Both the position numbers and the translations under genes were made by a program. The notes under the pieces were generated by a model that saw nothing but the letters and a program-made list of their open reading frames with translations, was not told where the DNA came from and did no database searches. Shown piece by piece: positions 7,300 through 15,485 of a stretch of 64,000 nt of DNA. The first letter of the stretch is position 1; each line of letters begins with the position of its first letter. The DNA comes from Ilumatobacter fluminis (GTDB taxonomy: Bacteria; Actinomycetota; Acidimicrobiia; Acidimicrobiales; Ilumatobacteraceae), in NCBI RefSeq assembly GCF_004364865.1, contig NZ_SOAU01000001.1, forward strand, positions 2,264,001 through 2,328,000, read 5' to 3'.

Positions 7300-8562
7300 T
7301 CAGATCCGGGCACGGTCGAGCAGGACGTGGAGGAGCGTGTTGGCGCCGGCGGCGATGTCGTCGGGGTGGGTGTCCTCGGCGATGTTGTGACTGAGCCCGT
7401 CGATGCTCGGCGTGAAGATCATCGACGTGGGACACACCCGAGCGAGCATCTGGGCGTCGTGCCCGGCGCCGCTCGGCATGCGGCGGGTCGAGTGCCCGAG
7501 CGACCGAGCCGTCGCCTCGACACACTCGATCATGTCCGCGTCGAACTCGACCGGCTCGAAACGGGCGAGCGTCCGTCGCTCGATCGTGACCCCTTCGGCG
7601 GCGGCCACCTCGTCGACGATCGACGCGAATCGGGCCTCGGCGTCGCAGAGCACGGCCTCGCTCGTGTTCCTCAGATCGACGGTCAGCACGACCGACTGTG
7701 CCACCACGTTGACCAGGTTCGGGTGCGGCTCGAACCGACCGACGGTGGCGACCTGGTCGCCACCGATCTCGTCGGCGATCCGACGGACGCCGTCGGCGAT
7801 CCGTGCCCCGGCGAGCAGCGGGTCGCGGCGGAGCCGCATCGGTGTGGTGCCGGCGTGGGCCGATCGACCGGTGATCGTCAGCTCGGTCCAGCTGATGCCC
7901 TGCACGCCCTCGACGACGCCGATCGTCACGCCCTCGTCCTCGAGGATGGGGCCCTGCTCGATGTGTAACTCCACGAACGCGTGCGGGAATCGGGCGGCCG
8001 GGGCCGGCAACGGCCCGGCATAACCGATGCGGGACAGCTCGTCGCCGAGTCGAGCGTCGTCGTCGACCGCTCGCACGTCGAGCGCCTCCTCGAGCGCCAT
8101 CCCGCCGACGTACACGAGGCTGCCGAGCATGTCGGGCGGGAAACGGGCGCCCTCCTCGTCGGTGAAGAACGCGACGGTGATGCCCCGGGACGGCTCGACG
8201 CCGGCGGTCATCACGGTTTCGATCGCCTCGAGGCCCGCCAGGACGCCGAGGTTGCCGTCGAAGCGGCCACCGGTCCGCACGGTGTCGATGTGCGAACCGG
8301 TCATCACCGGCGCCAGGTCGGGATCGGTGCCGGGCAGGGTCGCGAACACGTTGCCGATCTCGTCGATCTCGACGATCAGACCGAGGTCGCGCATCCACGT
8401 GACCACCAGGTCGCGGCCCGCCCGATCGTCGTCGGTGAGGGCGAGTCGCGCGCAGCCGCGTTCCCCGTTCGGACCGTCGATCGCGCCGATCCGGCCGAGT
8501 TCGTCGAGCCGGTTCACGAGTCGTTCGGTGTCGATGCGCAGCGAGGCGGTGTCCGGCGTCAT
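7300..8562 (-). CDS. M20-family Zn-dependent amidase/carbamoylase (AllC/HyuC/AmaB-like)
   Basis: A 420-residue dizinc hydrolase. It has the family metal blocks GSHIDTVRTGGRFDG near residue 80, FTDEEGARF near 128, ELHIEQGP near 191, SGAGHDAQM near 362 and GLSHN near 386. Relatives cleave N-carbamoyl-amino acids, allantoate or ureidoglycine. Start ATG 8562 is placed by homologous N-termini and a TAACGT element 7 bases upstream; longer in-frame extensions lack support. With the creatininase and the NMT1-type importer it could complete breakdown of a cyclic ureide or hydantoin, which is inference from proximity only. Confidence 0.87.
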   Translation of the reverse strand: MTPDTASLRIDTERLVNRLDELGRIGAIDGPNGERGCARLALTDDDRAGRDLVVTWMRDLGLIVEIDEIGNVFATLPGTDPDLAPVMTGSHIDTVRTGGRFDGNLGVLAGLEAIETVMTAGVEPSRGITVAFFTDEEGARFPPDMLGSLVYVGGMALEEALDVRAVDDDARLGDELSRIGYAGPLPAPAARFPHAFVELHIEQGPILEDEGVTIGVVEGVQGISWTELTITGRSAHAGTTPMRLRRDPLLAGARIADGVRRIADEIGGDQVATVGRFEPHPNLVNVVAQSVVLTVDLRNTSEAVLCDAEARFASIVDEVAAAEGVTIERRTLARFEPVEFDADMIECVEATARSLGHSTRRMPSGAGHDAQMLARVCPTSMIFTPSIDGLSHNIAEDTHPDDIAAGANTLLHVLLDRARI

Positions 8563-8569
8563 CCGCTCG

Positions 8570-8575
8570 ACGTTA
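8570..8575 (-). promoter_or_regulatory. -10 element for leaderless M20 hydrolase mRNA
   Basis: Minus-strand TAACGT is followed by 7 bases and the ATG at 8562. No ribosome-binding site is present. Confidence 0.5.
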
Positions 8576-8681
8576 CCGACGAGCGCCGTCGTCGAGGATC
8601 GTCGACGACCGTTCCCGGGCGAGAGGCGTCGGGGGCGCTCCACGACCGGGAATACGCCGTGGCAAGATGGTGGTTGCATCC

Positions 8682-8700
8682 GACGTCGAGGGTCGACGTC
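8682..8700 (+). promoter_or_regulatory. Palindrome before the M50 protease gene
   Basis: GACGTCGA-GGG-TCGACGTC is a perfect 8-bp inverted repeat with a 3-base spacer, ending 6 bases before the CAGGAG ribosome-binding site (8707-8712). It could be an operator for a dimeric regulator or an mRNA hairpin masking the start region. Confidence 0.4.
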
Positions 8701-8716
8701 AGCCCTCAGGAGCACC

Positions 8717-9793
8717 ATGCAACGAGGATCACTACGGTTGGGCACGTGGCTCGGCATCCGGGTCAACGTGCACTGGAGCGTCGCCGTCGTCGCGGTGTTC
8801 CTCGGTTCCAGCCTGGCGGGCGCCGTCGGCTGGACCGCTGCCACGATCGGGGTCGTCGGCTTCCTCGTCTCGATCCTCGTGCACGAGTTCGCCCACGCGC
8901 TGACCGCCCGCCACTACGACGTCGAGACCGAGTCGATCCAGCTGTGGGCGCTCGGTGGCATCGCACGGCTGAAGAGCGAGTCGCCGTCGGCACGCGCCGA
9001 GGGCTGGATCGCTGCCGCCGGGCCGCTGGCGAGCTTCGGGCTCGCCTTCGTGTTCGCCGGTGTCTGGTGGTCCGCCGGTGCGCGAGAGTTCGACGGTCCG
9101 ATCGCCGCCATCGTGGTGTGGCTCGCGATCGTCAACGCCATCCTCGCTGCGTTCAACCTGCTGCCCGGAGCACCGCTCGACGGTGGCCGCATCGTCAAGG
9201 CGGTCCGCTGGTCGCAGCACGGGAGCCGCTACCGGGCTGCACGCGAGGCAGGGCGAGCCGGCACCGCGCTGGCGTGGCTGCTGACCGGTGTCGGGTTCTT
9301 GATGCTCGTTCGCAGCGACGGCGGTCTGTGGATGATGGTCATCGGCCTGTTCGTGCTCGTCAACGCCCAGGTCGAGATCCGTGCGGCCGAGCTCGGCGAG
9401 CGACTCGAGGGCATCACCGTCGGCGATCTCACCTGGTACGGCGTCGCCCAAGCCGGACCCGACATGGACGCCGACTCGATGCTCTGGCAGCGCGCCCGTC
9501 TCGGCAACGTCGGCGGTGTGGTCGTCACCGACGCCACTGGTGGCCCACAGGGTCTCGTGCTGGAGGATCAGCTCTGGAACGTGCCGGCCGAGGAACGACC
9601 CTGGGTGCTGCTCTCCCAGCTGATGGTGCCGCTCGACGGAATCACCAGGGCGTCGCCCGACGAACCCATCACGAGCGTGCTGCCCCGGCTCGACCCGAGA
9701 CGGCCTGCGGTGACCGTGTGGCGCGACGAGCGGATGGTGGGGCTGATCTCACCCGAGCGGCTGCTCGACCGGCTGCGCCCGGCGCAACGGTGA
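8717..9793 (+). CDS. Site-2-protease-family (M50) zinc metalloprotease
   Basis: A 358-residue membrane protease of the Rip3/SpoIVFB-like M50 group. The HEFAH zinc motif is near residue 56 inside the second hydrophobic segment, and the third zinc ligand lies in LPGAPLDGGR near 155. Hydrophobic helices cover about residues 15-65, 98-150 and 180-215. The cytoplasmic C-terminus (about 220-358) resembles a degenerate CBS-pair domain, as in relatives. The start is set by CAGGAG and ATG 8717. Such proteases release membrane-held regulators; the target here is unknown. The gene faces the phosphoribosyltransferase gene, with only 9 bp between their ends. Confidence 0.87.
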   Translation: MQRGSLRLGTWLGIRVNVHWSVAVVAVFLGSSLAGAVGWTAATIGVVGFLVSILVHEFAHALTARHYDVETESIQLWALGGIARLKSESPSARAEGWIAAAGPLASFGLAFVFAGVWWSAGAREFDGPIAAIVVWLAIVNAILAAFNLLPGAPLDGGRIVKAVRWSQHGSRYRAAREAGRAGTALAWLLTGVGFLMLVRSDGGLWMMVIGLFVLVNAQVEIRAAELGERLEGITVGDLTWYGVAQAGPDMDADSMLWQRARLGNVGGVVVTDATGGPQGLVLEDQLWNVPAEERPWVLLSQLMVPLDGITRASPDEPITSVLPRLDPRRPAVTVWRDERMVGLISPERLLDRLRPAQR

Positions 9794-9802
9794 GCGACGC
9801 GC

Positions 9803-10300
9803 TCAGGCGTCGGCGACCGACCAGTCGCGCTTGGTGACGGGCGGCTGATCGCTCCACGGGAAGTTGATCCAGAGGTCGGTGCGCTTCCAGACGTAGTCGC
9901 ACTTGACGACCGAGTGGGACTTCTCGTAGATCACGGCGGTGCGGACCTCGCCGACCTTGCCCTCGCAGAACTCCTCGACGCTCTTGAGCGTGTGGCCGGT
10001 GTCGGCGACGTCGTCGACGATGAGGATCTTGGCGTCGTGCAGGTCGACGAAGTCGGGCGCCGGCGGCAGGATACGGGGCACCTCGAGGCGCTCGTCGACG
10101 CCCGTGTAGAACTCGACGTTCATCGTGTAGGTGTTCTTGACCGACAGCGCATAGCCCATCGCTCCGCCGATGAGCAGACCGCCCCGGGCGATGGAGAGCA
10201 CCATGTCGGGCTCGTAGCCGTCATCGGCCACCATCTGGGCGAGGGCTCGCGACGCCTCGCCGAACTTGTCCCAGGTCAGGATCTCACGCTCTTCCGACAT
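9803..10300 (-). CDS. Purine-type phosphoribosyltransferase
   Basis: A 165-residue type I phosphoribosyltransferase. The PRPP-binding loop is ILIVDDVADTGHT near residues 98-110, and the N-terminal part has the SIARGGLLIGGAMGYAL segment contacting pyrophosphate. It looks most like the small xanthine/hypoxanthine-guanine PRTases involved in purine salvage, but the base specificity is not certain. The start ATG 10300 has TAGCGT 8 bases upstream (leaderless pattern). Confidence 0.82.
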   Translation of the reverse strand: MSEEREILTWDKFGEASRALAQMVADDGYEPDMVLSIARGGLLIGGAMGYALSVKNTYTMNVEFYTGVDERLEVPRILPPAPDFVDLHDAKILIVDDVADTGHTLKSVEEFCEGKVGEVRTAVIYEKSHSVVKCDYVWKRTDLWINFPWSDQPPVTKRDWSVADA

Positions 10301-10308
10301 GCACGCTG

Positions 10309-10314
10309 ACGCTA
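10309..10314 (-). promoter_or_regulatory. -10 element for leaderless phosphoribosyltransferase mRNA
   Basis: Minus-strand TAGCGT is followed by 8 bases and the ATG at 10300. Confidence 0.5.
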
Positions 10315-10382
10315 CAGGATCGGTCGGCCGGGCCGGTCAGGCCGCTCGTCACGTCGACGCCGGTTCGGGTGAGCGACCTGCT

Positions 10383-11216
10383 TCACTCGACGACGAGGCC
10401 GTCGATGTCCTCCTCGGCCGGCGGGTACTCGGGCCCGATCTGCTCGAGATGGTGGCGCAGCGCCAGAGCGACGACGAGGTTGCGCACCCATTTCCGGTCG
10501 CCCGGGACGACGTACCAAGGGGCAGCGTCGGTCGACGTCTCGCGAAGTGCCTCCTGGAACGCGGCCTGGTAGTCGTCCCACATCACTCGGTCGTCGAGAT
10601 CGCCCTTGCGGAACTTCCAGCGTTCGTCGGGATCGTCGATCCGGTCCTGGAGCCGCTCACGCTGCTTCTCCTTCGAGACGTCGAGGAAGAACTTGACGAC
10701 CGTCGTGCCCTCGTCGTCGAGCAACTCCTCGAAGTTCCGGATGTGCTCGTAGCGCTTACGCCAGACCGGTTCGGGGACGAGATCCTTCACGCGGACGACG
10801 AGCACGTCTTCGTAATGACTCCGATCGAACACGGCGATCTTGCCGCGTTCGGGGGCATGGTCGTGGATTCGCCACAAGAAGTCGTGCGCGCGCTCCTCGT
10901 CGGACGGCACACCGAAACCGTGCACCGACACGCCGGCGGGGTTGAGTCGGTTCATCACCGACCGGATCGTGCCGCCCTTGCCGCCGGCGTCGATGCCCTG
11001 GAGGACCATGAGCAGCGCTCGTTCGTCGGCGGCGAAAAGACGCTTCTGGAGCTCCGACACCTCGTCGGCGACGATCCGGAACCGATCCTTCGCCGCATCC
11101 TTGTCCCAACCGAACGTGGCGCGCGGATCGTGGTCGGCGAGTGCGGTGTCGGAATGCACCCGGCAGGCGGCGAGCACCTCGCGATCGTCGAGCGGTTCAT
11201 GGGCGTGGTCGGGCAT
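10383..11216 (-). CDS. Polyphosphate kinase 2 (polyphosphate:nucleotide phosphotransferase)
   Basis: A 277-residue PPK2-family enzyme that moves phosphate between polyphosphate and nucleotides. Walker A is GIDAGGKGGT near residue 70, the lid/Walker B region has FDRSHYEDVLVVRV near 125, and the conserved FFLDVSKEKQRERLQDR helix follows near 172. This one-domain form (rather than the doubled 500-residue form) occurs in AMP- or ADP-phosphorylating classes; the class is not assigned here. ATG 11216 is supported by TACGGT 7 bases upstream; longer upstream frames are spurious. Confidence 0.88.
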   Translation of the reverse strand: MPDHAHEPLDDREVLAACRVHSDTALADHDPRATFGWDKDAAKDRFRIVADEVSELQKRLFAADERALLMVLQGIDAGGKGGTIRSVMNRLNPAGVSVHGFGVPSDEERAHDFLWRIHDHAPERGKIAVFDRSHYEDVLVVRVKDLVPEPVWRKRYEHIRNFEELLDDEGTTVVKFFLDVSKEKQRERLQDRIDDPDERWKFRKGDLDDRVMWDDYQAAFQEALRETSTDAAPWYVVPGDRKWVRNLVVALALRHHLEQIGPEYPPAEEDIDGLVVE

Positions 11217-11223
11217 GGCACCG

Positions 11224-11229
11224 ACCGTA
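11224..11229 (-). promoter_or_regulatory. -10 element for leaderless PPK2 mRNA
   Basis: Minus-strand TACGGT is followed by 7 bases and the ATG at 11216. Confidence 0.5.
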
Positions 11230-11376
11230 GTCCCGATCACGAATGCACGATTGCGTGTGGCATCTGAACACGCGCGTAGGGTGACGCAAATGGTCAGACC
11301 AATGCCCTCCGTGCACGACCATGGGCGCCCTGTCAAGGACGTCCGGTGGTGTTGGGATGGCGACGCCGGCCTGTTG

Positions 11377-11382
11377 TAACGT
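11377..11382 (+). promoter_or_regulatory. -10 element of the peptide-type ABC operon
   Basis: TAACGT with an upstream TTG-containing stretch near 11352. No start codon follows within 10 bases, so this mRNA carries a leader of about 50 bases that includes a hairpin. The 223-bp gap 11217-11439 otherwise holds only the divergent PPK2 promoter. Confidence 0.45.
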
Positions 11383-11393
11383 CCGTCACATCT

Positions 11394-11411
11394 GCAGCCC
11401 GAACGGGCTGC
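11394..11411 (+). promoter_or_regulatory. Leader hairpin upstream of the binding-protein gene
   Basis: GCAGCCC-GAAC-GGGCTGC is a perfect 7-bp stem with a 4-base loop at the predicted 5' end of the transcript. It could stabilise the mRNA or act in regulation; no known riboswitch is recognised. Confidence 0.4.
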
Positions 11412-11439
11412 GGCGACACCCAGGGGGATATCTCTCACG

Positions 11440-13299
11440 ATGAGCACACAGCAACGACCTGCCGTGCGGCGCCGTCTCGCGGCGCTCGCCGTGGCGGCCG
11501 GCCTGGTCTTCACGGCCTGCGGCGGAGGCGACTCCGACGACGACGCCGGGACCGACGACTCGTCCGAACAGGACGACTCGGGCTCGGACGACTCGGGCTC
11601 CGACGACAGCGACGACTCGGACTCCGACGACTCGGGGTCCGACGACAGCGATGCCGACGAGCCCGCTGACGCAGCCGAGGCCGTCGAGGAGTCCGGCGAA
11701 GACCGCGAGGAGGCGATCGACATCACGATCGCCGAGGAGGAGAACACCGACCCGGTCACGGGCGGCACACTCCGCTACGGACTGGAAGCCGACGTGAACG
11801 GCCTCAATCCGACGGCGTCGAGCCTGTCGGCACCGGGCATCACGATGTCGTTCGCCGTGTTCGACACCCTGGCGGCGAGCACCACCGACGGCGACTGGGT
11901 GCCGTACCTCGCCGAATCGTTCACGCCGAACGACGACTTCACCCAGTGGACGGTGAAGCTCCGAGAAGGCATCACCTTCCACGACGGCACGCCGCTGAAC
12001 GCCGAAGCGGTCGTGGTCAACTTCGAGGCCCAGCGCGCCCACCCGCTCGTCGGCCTGGCCGTGAAGCCGTACTTCCCCGAGGAAGGCGCCACCACGGTCG
12101 TCGACGACCTCACGGTCACGTTCACGATGCTCGACCCGAACGCCAACTTCCCGACGGCACTCACCGGCCAGCTCGGCCTGATGGCGTCGCCGACGTGGCT
12201 CGAGGCCGCACTCGCCGACGGCTCGCTCAACCAGGCGCCGGTCGGCACCGGCCCGTTCGTGTTCGAGAGCCGCAGCGAGGACTCGGTCACCCGGTTCGTC
12301 CGCAACGACAACTGGTGGAACGGCGAGGTCTACCTCGACGCCGTCGAGTTCCTGCCGGTGCCCGATCCCGACTCGCGGACCGAGCTGCTGTTCGGTGGTG
12401 AGCTCGATGCGCTCCAGACGACCAACCAGGCGTCGGTGCTCGACCTGACCGAGGACGGCTCGATCCAGAACGTGCTCAACGACGCGAGCGAGGAGTCGTT
12501 CGCGATGATGAACACGGCGAGCGCCCCGTTCGACGACATCCGTGCTCGCAAGGCGCTCACGTTGGCCACCCCGGTCGACCTCTACAACGAGCTGATCGCC
12601 CTCGGTGTCAACCGACCGGCGGAGCAGATGTTCACGCCCGACAGCCCGTTCTACAACCCGGACGTGGTGCAGGAACACGACGACATCGAAGGTGCCCAGG
12701 CGCTCGTCGCCGAGTACTGCGGTGAGCGTGCGGGCGACGAGAACACCGTGCTCGGCACGCCGGCGTGCACCGACGGCAAGATCAACATCGAGCTGCAGTG
12801 GTCGGGCCCCTCGACCGTGCAGACCCGCATCGCGGAGCTCCTGAACGAGTCGTGGACCGAGGCCGGCTTCAACGTCACCTTCGACGAGCTGCTCCAGGAC
12901 GAGCACGTCAGCCAGACCGCGTTCGGTCAGTACAACGTCAACACCTGGCGTCAGTTCGGCGCCACCAACCCGGCCGACGACCGTGTCTGGTTGATGTGCC
13001 GCAACATCGGCGGCATCTCGCTCAACTGGCCCCGCTTCTGCGACGAGGAACGCGACGCGATCATCCTCGAGATCATGGCGACCCCGAACCCCGACGATCA
13101 GGTCCCGCTGTGGCAGCAGCTCACCGAGAAGATCAACCAGGACTACCTGTACGTCTTCTTCAACCACACCCTCTGGGACAACGCGTTCGCCGAGAACGTG
13201 AAGGGCGTTTGCAACCGCACCGCCCCGGGCGACCCCGAGGTCACGCTGAAGTGCTCGTCGAACGGCGCCAACTGGTTCAGCTCCATCTGGATCGAGTGA
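11440..13299 (+). CDS. ABC transporter substrate-binding lipoprotein, peptide/nickel (DppA/OppA, SBP_bac_5) family
   Basis: A 619-residue exported lipoprotein. The signal peptide ends at VAAGLVFTAC (lipobox Cys near residue 27). About 65 residues of Asp/Ser/Glu-rich linker follow (DDSGSDDS repeats, residues about 30-95), making it longer than the usual 500-550. The SBP_bac_5 domain starts at GGTLRYGLEADVNGLNPT near 108 and includes the typical LAESFTPNDDFTQWTVKLREGITFHDGTPLNAEAVV. It heads an operon with two permeases and two ATPases. Ligands of this family include oligopeptides, glycosides and nickel; none can be assigned. Confidence 0.9.
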   Translation: MSTQQRPAVRRRLAALAVAAGLVFTACGGGDSDDDAGTDDSSEQDDSGSDDSGSDDSDDSDSDDSGSDDSDADEPADAAEAVEESGEDREEAIDITIAEEENTDPVTGGTLRYGLEADVNGLNPTASSLSAPGITMSFAVFDTLAASTTDGDWVPYLAESFTPNDDFTQWTVKLREGITFHDGTPLNAEAVVVNFEAQRAHPLVGLAVKPYFPEEGATTVVDDLTVTFTMLDPNANFPTALTGQLGLMASPTWLEAALADGSLNQAPVGTGPFVFESRSEDSVTRFVRNDNWWNGEVYLDAVEFLPVPDPDSRTELLFGGELDALQTTNQASVLDLTEDGSIQNVLNDASEESFAMMNTASAPFDDIRARKALTLATPVDLYNELIALGVNRPAEQMFTPDSPFYNPDVVQEHDDIEGAQALVAEYCGERAGDENTVLGTPACTDGKINIELQWSGPSTVQTRIAELLNESWTEAGFNVTFDELLQDEHVSQTAFGQYNVNTWRQFGATNPADDRVWLMCRNIGGISLNWPRFCDEERDAIILEIMATPNPDDQVPLWQQLTEKINQDYLYVFFNHTLWDNAFAENVKGVCNRTAPGDPEVTLKCSSNGANWFSSIWIE

Positions 13300-13328
13300 C
13301 CGGGTCCGTTCTGCAACGATGACGATTG

Positions 13329-13360
13329 CCGGTGCGGGTCCCATCACGGGCCCGCACCGG
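13329..13360 (+). promoter_or_regulatory. Intercistronic hairpin between binding protein and permease
   Basis: CCGGTGCGGG pairs with CCCGCACCGG (10 bp), and the inner CCC/GGG adds three pairs around ATCAC. It lies between the binding-protein stop (13299) and the permease start (13375), the place where ABC operons often carry a stabilising or partly terminating stem-loop. Confidence 0.6.
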
Positions 13361-13374
13361 CCGATTGAGGTGAG

Positions 13375-14577
13375 ATGAACTACTGGCTGCAACGCGCGGG
13401 TATGGCCGTTCTGCTGCTGCTGGCCGTCAGCATGCTGACGTTCGGCGCGATGAACGTCCTCGGCGACCCGTTGTTCAACATCCTCGGACCGGTGTCCGGG
13501 GCAAAGGATCTCCAGGGCACGGCACAGGCCGACGGGTATGCCCTGCGGACCCAGGGCGACATCCCGTCGGGCTCGTACACGATCGTCGAGGGGGTCGAGA
13601 CGCTCGATCACGGCGAGGCCGTGCTCGTGGTCACCGGCGACACCCTGCCCAAGCGGGCCGACACGATCGCGGGTATGGACGCCGTCGACGAGACAGGCTC
13701 CACCATCACCATCGTCGGCGGTGTCGTACCGGGCCAGTTCGTCCAGAACGGCCCCGAGCCGAGCCAGTTGGCCGACGTCGAGGCGGCCGAGGAAGAGTTC
13801 TATCTCGATCAGCCGCTCCCGGTTCGGTACGTCTCGTGGCTCACCGACTTCGTCCAGGGCGACATGGGACCGCAGTTCTCCAAGACCGGTGAGCCGCCCG
13901 TCACCGACCTCATCAAGGAGCGACTCCCCCGCTCGTTCGCCCTCCTCGTGATGGCCCAGATCATGGCGACGATCATCGCCATCCCGTGGGCGCTCATCTC
14001 CGCGGCGAAGGCGAACAAGCCCGTCGACCGGGTGTCGACGATCACCACGTTCCTCATCATCGCCCTGCCGAACTTCGCACTCGGCGTCATCCTCAAATAC
14101 GTGTTCGCGATCCAGCTCGGCTGGTTCCCGCAGACGTTCAACGCCGGCGACCCCTTCTACCAGCGCATGTACCAGCTGTTCCTGCCGGCGCTCACGATCG
14201 CACTCCCCGCCGCCGCCGTGTACCAGCGACTGCTGCGCACCGACCTGATCACCACGCTCCAGGAGGACTTCATCCTCATGGCTCGCGCCAAGGGCGTCAG
14301 CCGGCGCGACGTGCTGATGAAGCACGCCCTGCGGCCGTCGCTGTTCTCGTTCATCACCGTGTTCGGGATCAACACCGGCGCGCTCATCGGTGGAGCGCTG
14401 GTCGTGGAGAACATTTTCCGTGTTCCCGGCCTCGGCTCGGCGATCGTCGAGGCGGTGCTGGTCGAGGACTTCCCGGTCGTGTTGGCGATCGTCATGATCG
14501 TCGCCTTTGCGTTCGTGATGGTGAACATCATCATCGACGTGATCTACACCCTGATCGACCCGAGGGTCCGGACATGA
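13375..14577 (+). CDS. Peptide-type ABC permease, DppB-like, with extra extracytoplasmic insert
   Basis: A 400-residue permease, clearly longer than the usual 310-340. TM1 covers residues about 8-28, followed by the normal GDPLFNILGP. About 85 extra residues follow (about 42-130), reading as beta-rich (SYTIVEGVETL, AVLVVTGDTL, STITIVGGVVPG) before the normal LDQPLPVRYVSWLTDFVQGDMG resumes. The remaining five helices and the EAA loop (ARAKGVSRRDVLMKHALRPS near 305) are ordinary. GAGGTGAG precedes ATG 13375. The insert should face outwards, near the docking face for the binding protein. Confidence 0.88.
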   Translation: MNYWLQRAGMAVLLLLAVSMLTFGAMNVLGDPLFNILGPVSGAKDLQGTAQADGYALRTQGDIPSGSYTIVEGVETLDHGEAVLVVTGDTLPKRADTIAGMDAVDETGSTITIVGGVVPGQFVQNGPEPSQLADVEAAEEEFYLDQPLPVRYVSWLTDFVQGDMGPQFSKTGEPPVTDLIKERLPRSFALLVMAQIMATIIAIPWALISAAKANKPVDRVSTITTFLIIALPNFALGVILKYVFAIQLGWFPQTFNAGDPFYQRMYQLFLPALTIALPAAAVYQRLLRTDLITTLQEDFILMARAKGVSRRDVLMKHALRPSLFSFITVFGINTGALIGGALVVENIFRVPGLGSAIVEAVLVEDFPVVLAIVMIVAFAFVMVNIIIDVIYTLIDPRVRT

Positions 14578-15485
14578 GCGATCTCCCCGAATCCCCGGCG
14601 CTCGTCGCCGCCGACGTCATCCTCGAGGACGAACCCAGCGAGTCGATGAAGACCCGCCGCACCCTCGGTGTCGGCTTCTGGGTCTCGATCGCCTGGCTGG
14701 TCATCATCGTCCTGGCCGCGATCCTGGCGCCCTACCTCGGGCTCAAGGATCCCGATGCGAACTACATCGACCGCGATCTCGGTCGACCTCCGTACCCGCC
14801 CAGCGCCGACTTCTGGTTCGGCTCCGACAACGACGCGAAAGACGTGTTCTCTCGCACCATCTGGGGCGCACGGGTGTCGCTGGTCGTCGGTTTCGTGGCG
14901 ATCGCCTGCGGCATGCTGATCGGCGGCACCCTCGGGTTGCTCGCCGGCTACCTCCGTGGCTGGTTCGACCGGGCGATCTCGTTCGTCTTCCTCGTCTTGC
15001 TGTCGTTCCCGGCGCTCGTGCTCGCGATCTTGATCACGGCGCTCCTCGACCGCAGCCTCCGCACGGTGGCCGGCACCCTGGGCTTCTTGTCGATCGCCCC
15101 CGTCGGCCGGCTCGCCCGAGCGACGACGATCCAGTACTCCGAGCGCGAGTTCGTCCTCGCCTCACGCACACTCGGCGCCAAGCACGGCCGGATCATGGTT
15201 CGTGAGTTGTTGCCCAACGTCCTCATCCCGATGGGTGCGTTGGGCCTGCTCGGCATGGCCGTCGCGATCGTGGCCGAAGGTGCGCTCGCGTTCCTCGGTC
15301 TCTCCGTCGAACAGGAACTCACGTGGGGCAAGCTGATCCAGCTCGGCTCCGGCAGCCGCGACCTGCAGGAGGCGCCATGGATCTCGATGGGGCCGATCCT
15401 CATCCTGTTCCTCACCGTGCTGGCGCTGAACTTCGCCGGCGACCGTGTTCGTGAGTACTTCGACGTCCGGGAGGTCTCGCTGTGA
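14574..15485 (+). CDS. Peptide-type ABC permease, DppC-like
   Basis: A 303-residue permease partner. It has an N-terminal cytoplasmic stretch, TM1 near residues 34-55, the short extracytoplasmic PYPPSADFWFGSDNDAKDVFSRTIWGARVSL segment typical of DppC, and the EAA loop ASRTLGAKHGRIMVRELLPN near 201. The start overlaps the DppB stop as ATGA, so the two permeases should be made in equal amounts. Confidence 0.9.
   Translation: MSDLPESPALVAADVILEDEPSESMKTRRTLGVGFWVSIAWLVIIVLAAILAPYLGLKDPDANYIDRDLGRPPYPPSADFWFGSDNDAKDVFSRTIWGARVSLVVGFVAIACGMLIGGTLGLLAGYLRGWFDRAISFVFLVLLSFPALVLAILITALLDRSLRTVAGTLGFLSIAPVGRLARATTIQYSEREFVLASRTLGAKHGRIMVRELLPNVLIPMGALGLLGMAVAIVAEGALAFLGLSVEQELTWGKLIQLGSGSRDLQEAPWISMGPILILFLTVLALNFAGDRVREYFDVREVSL

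Noticed and set aside
11386-14325. A 979-codon open frame on the minus strand opposite the peptide-type binding protein and permease
   Set aside because: It is the mirror of two clearly coding genes in GC-rich DNA, with low-complexity, charged composition and no domain. The plus-strand genes have signal peptide, family motifs and proper spacing.
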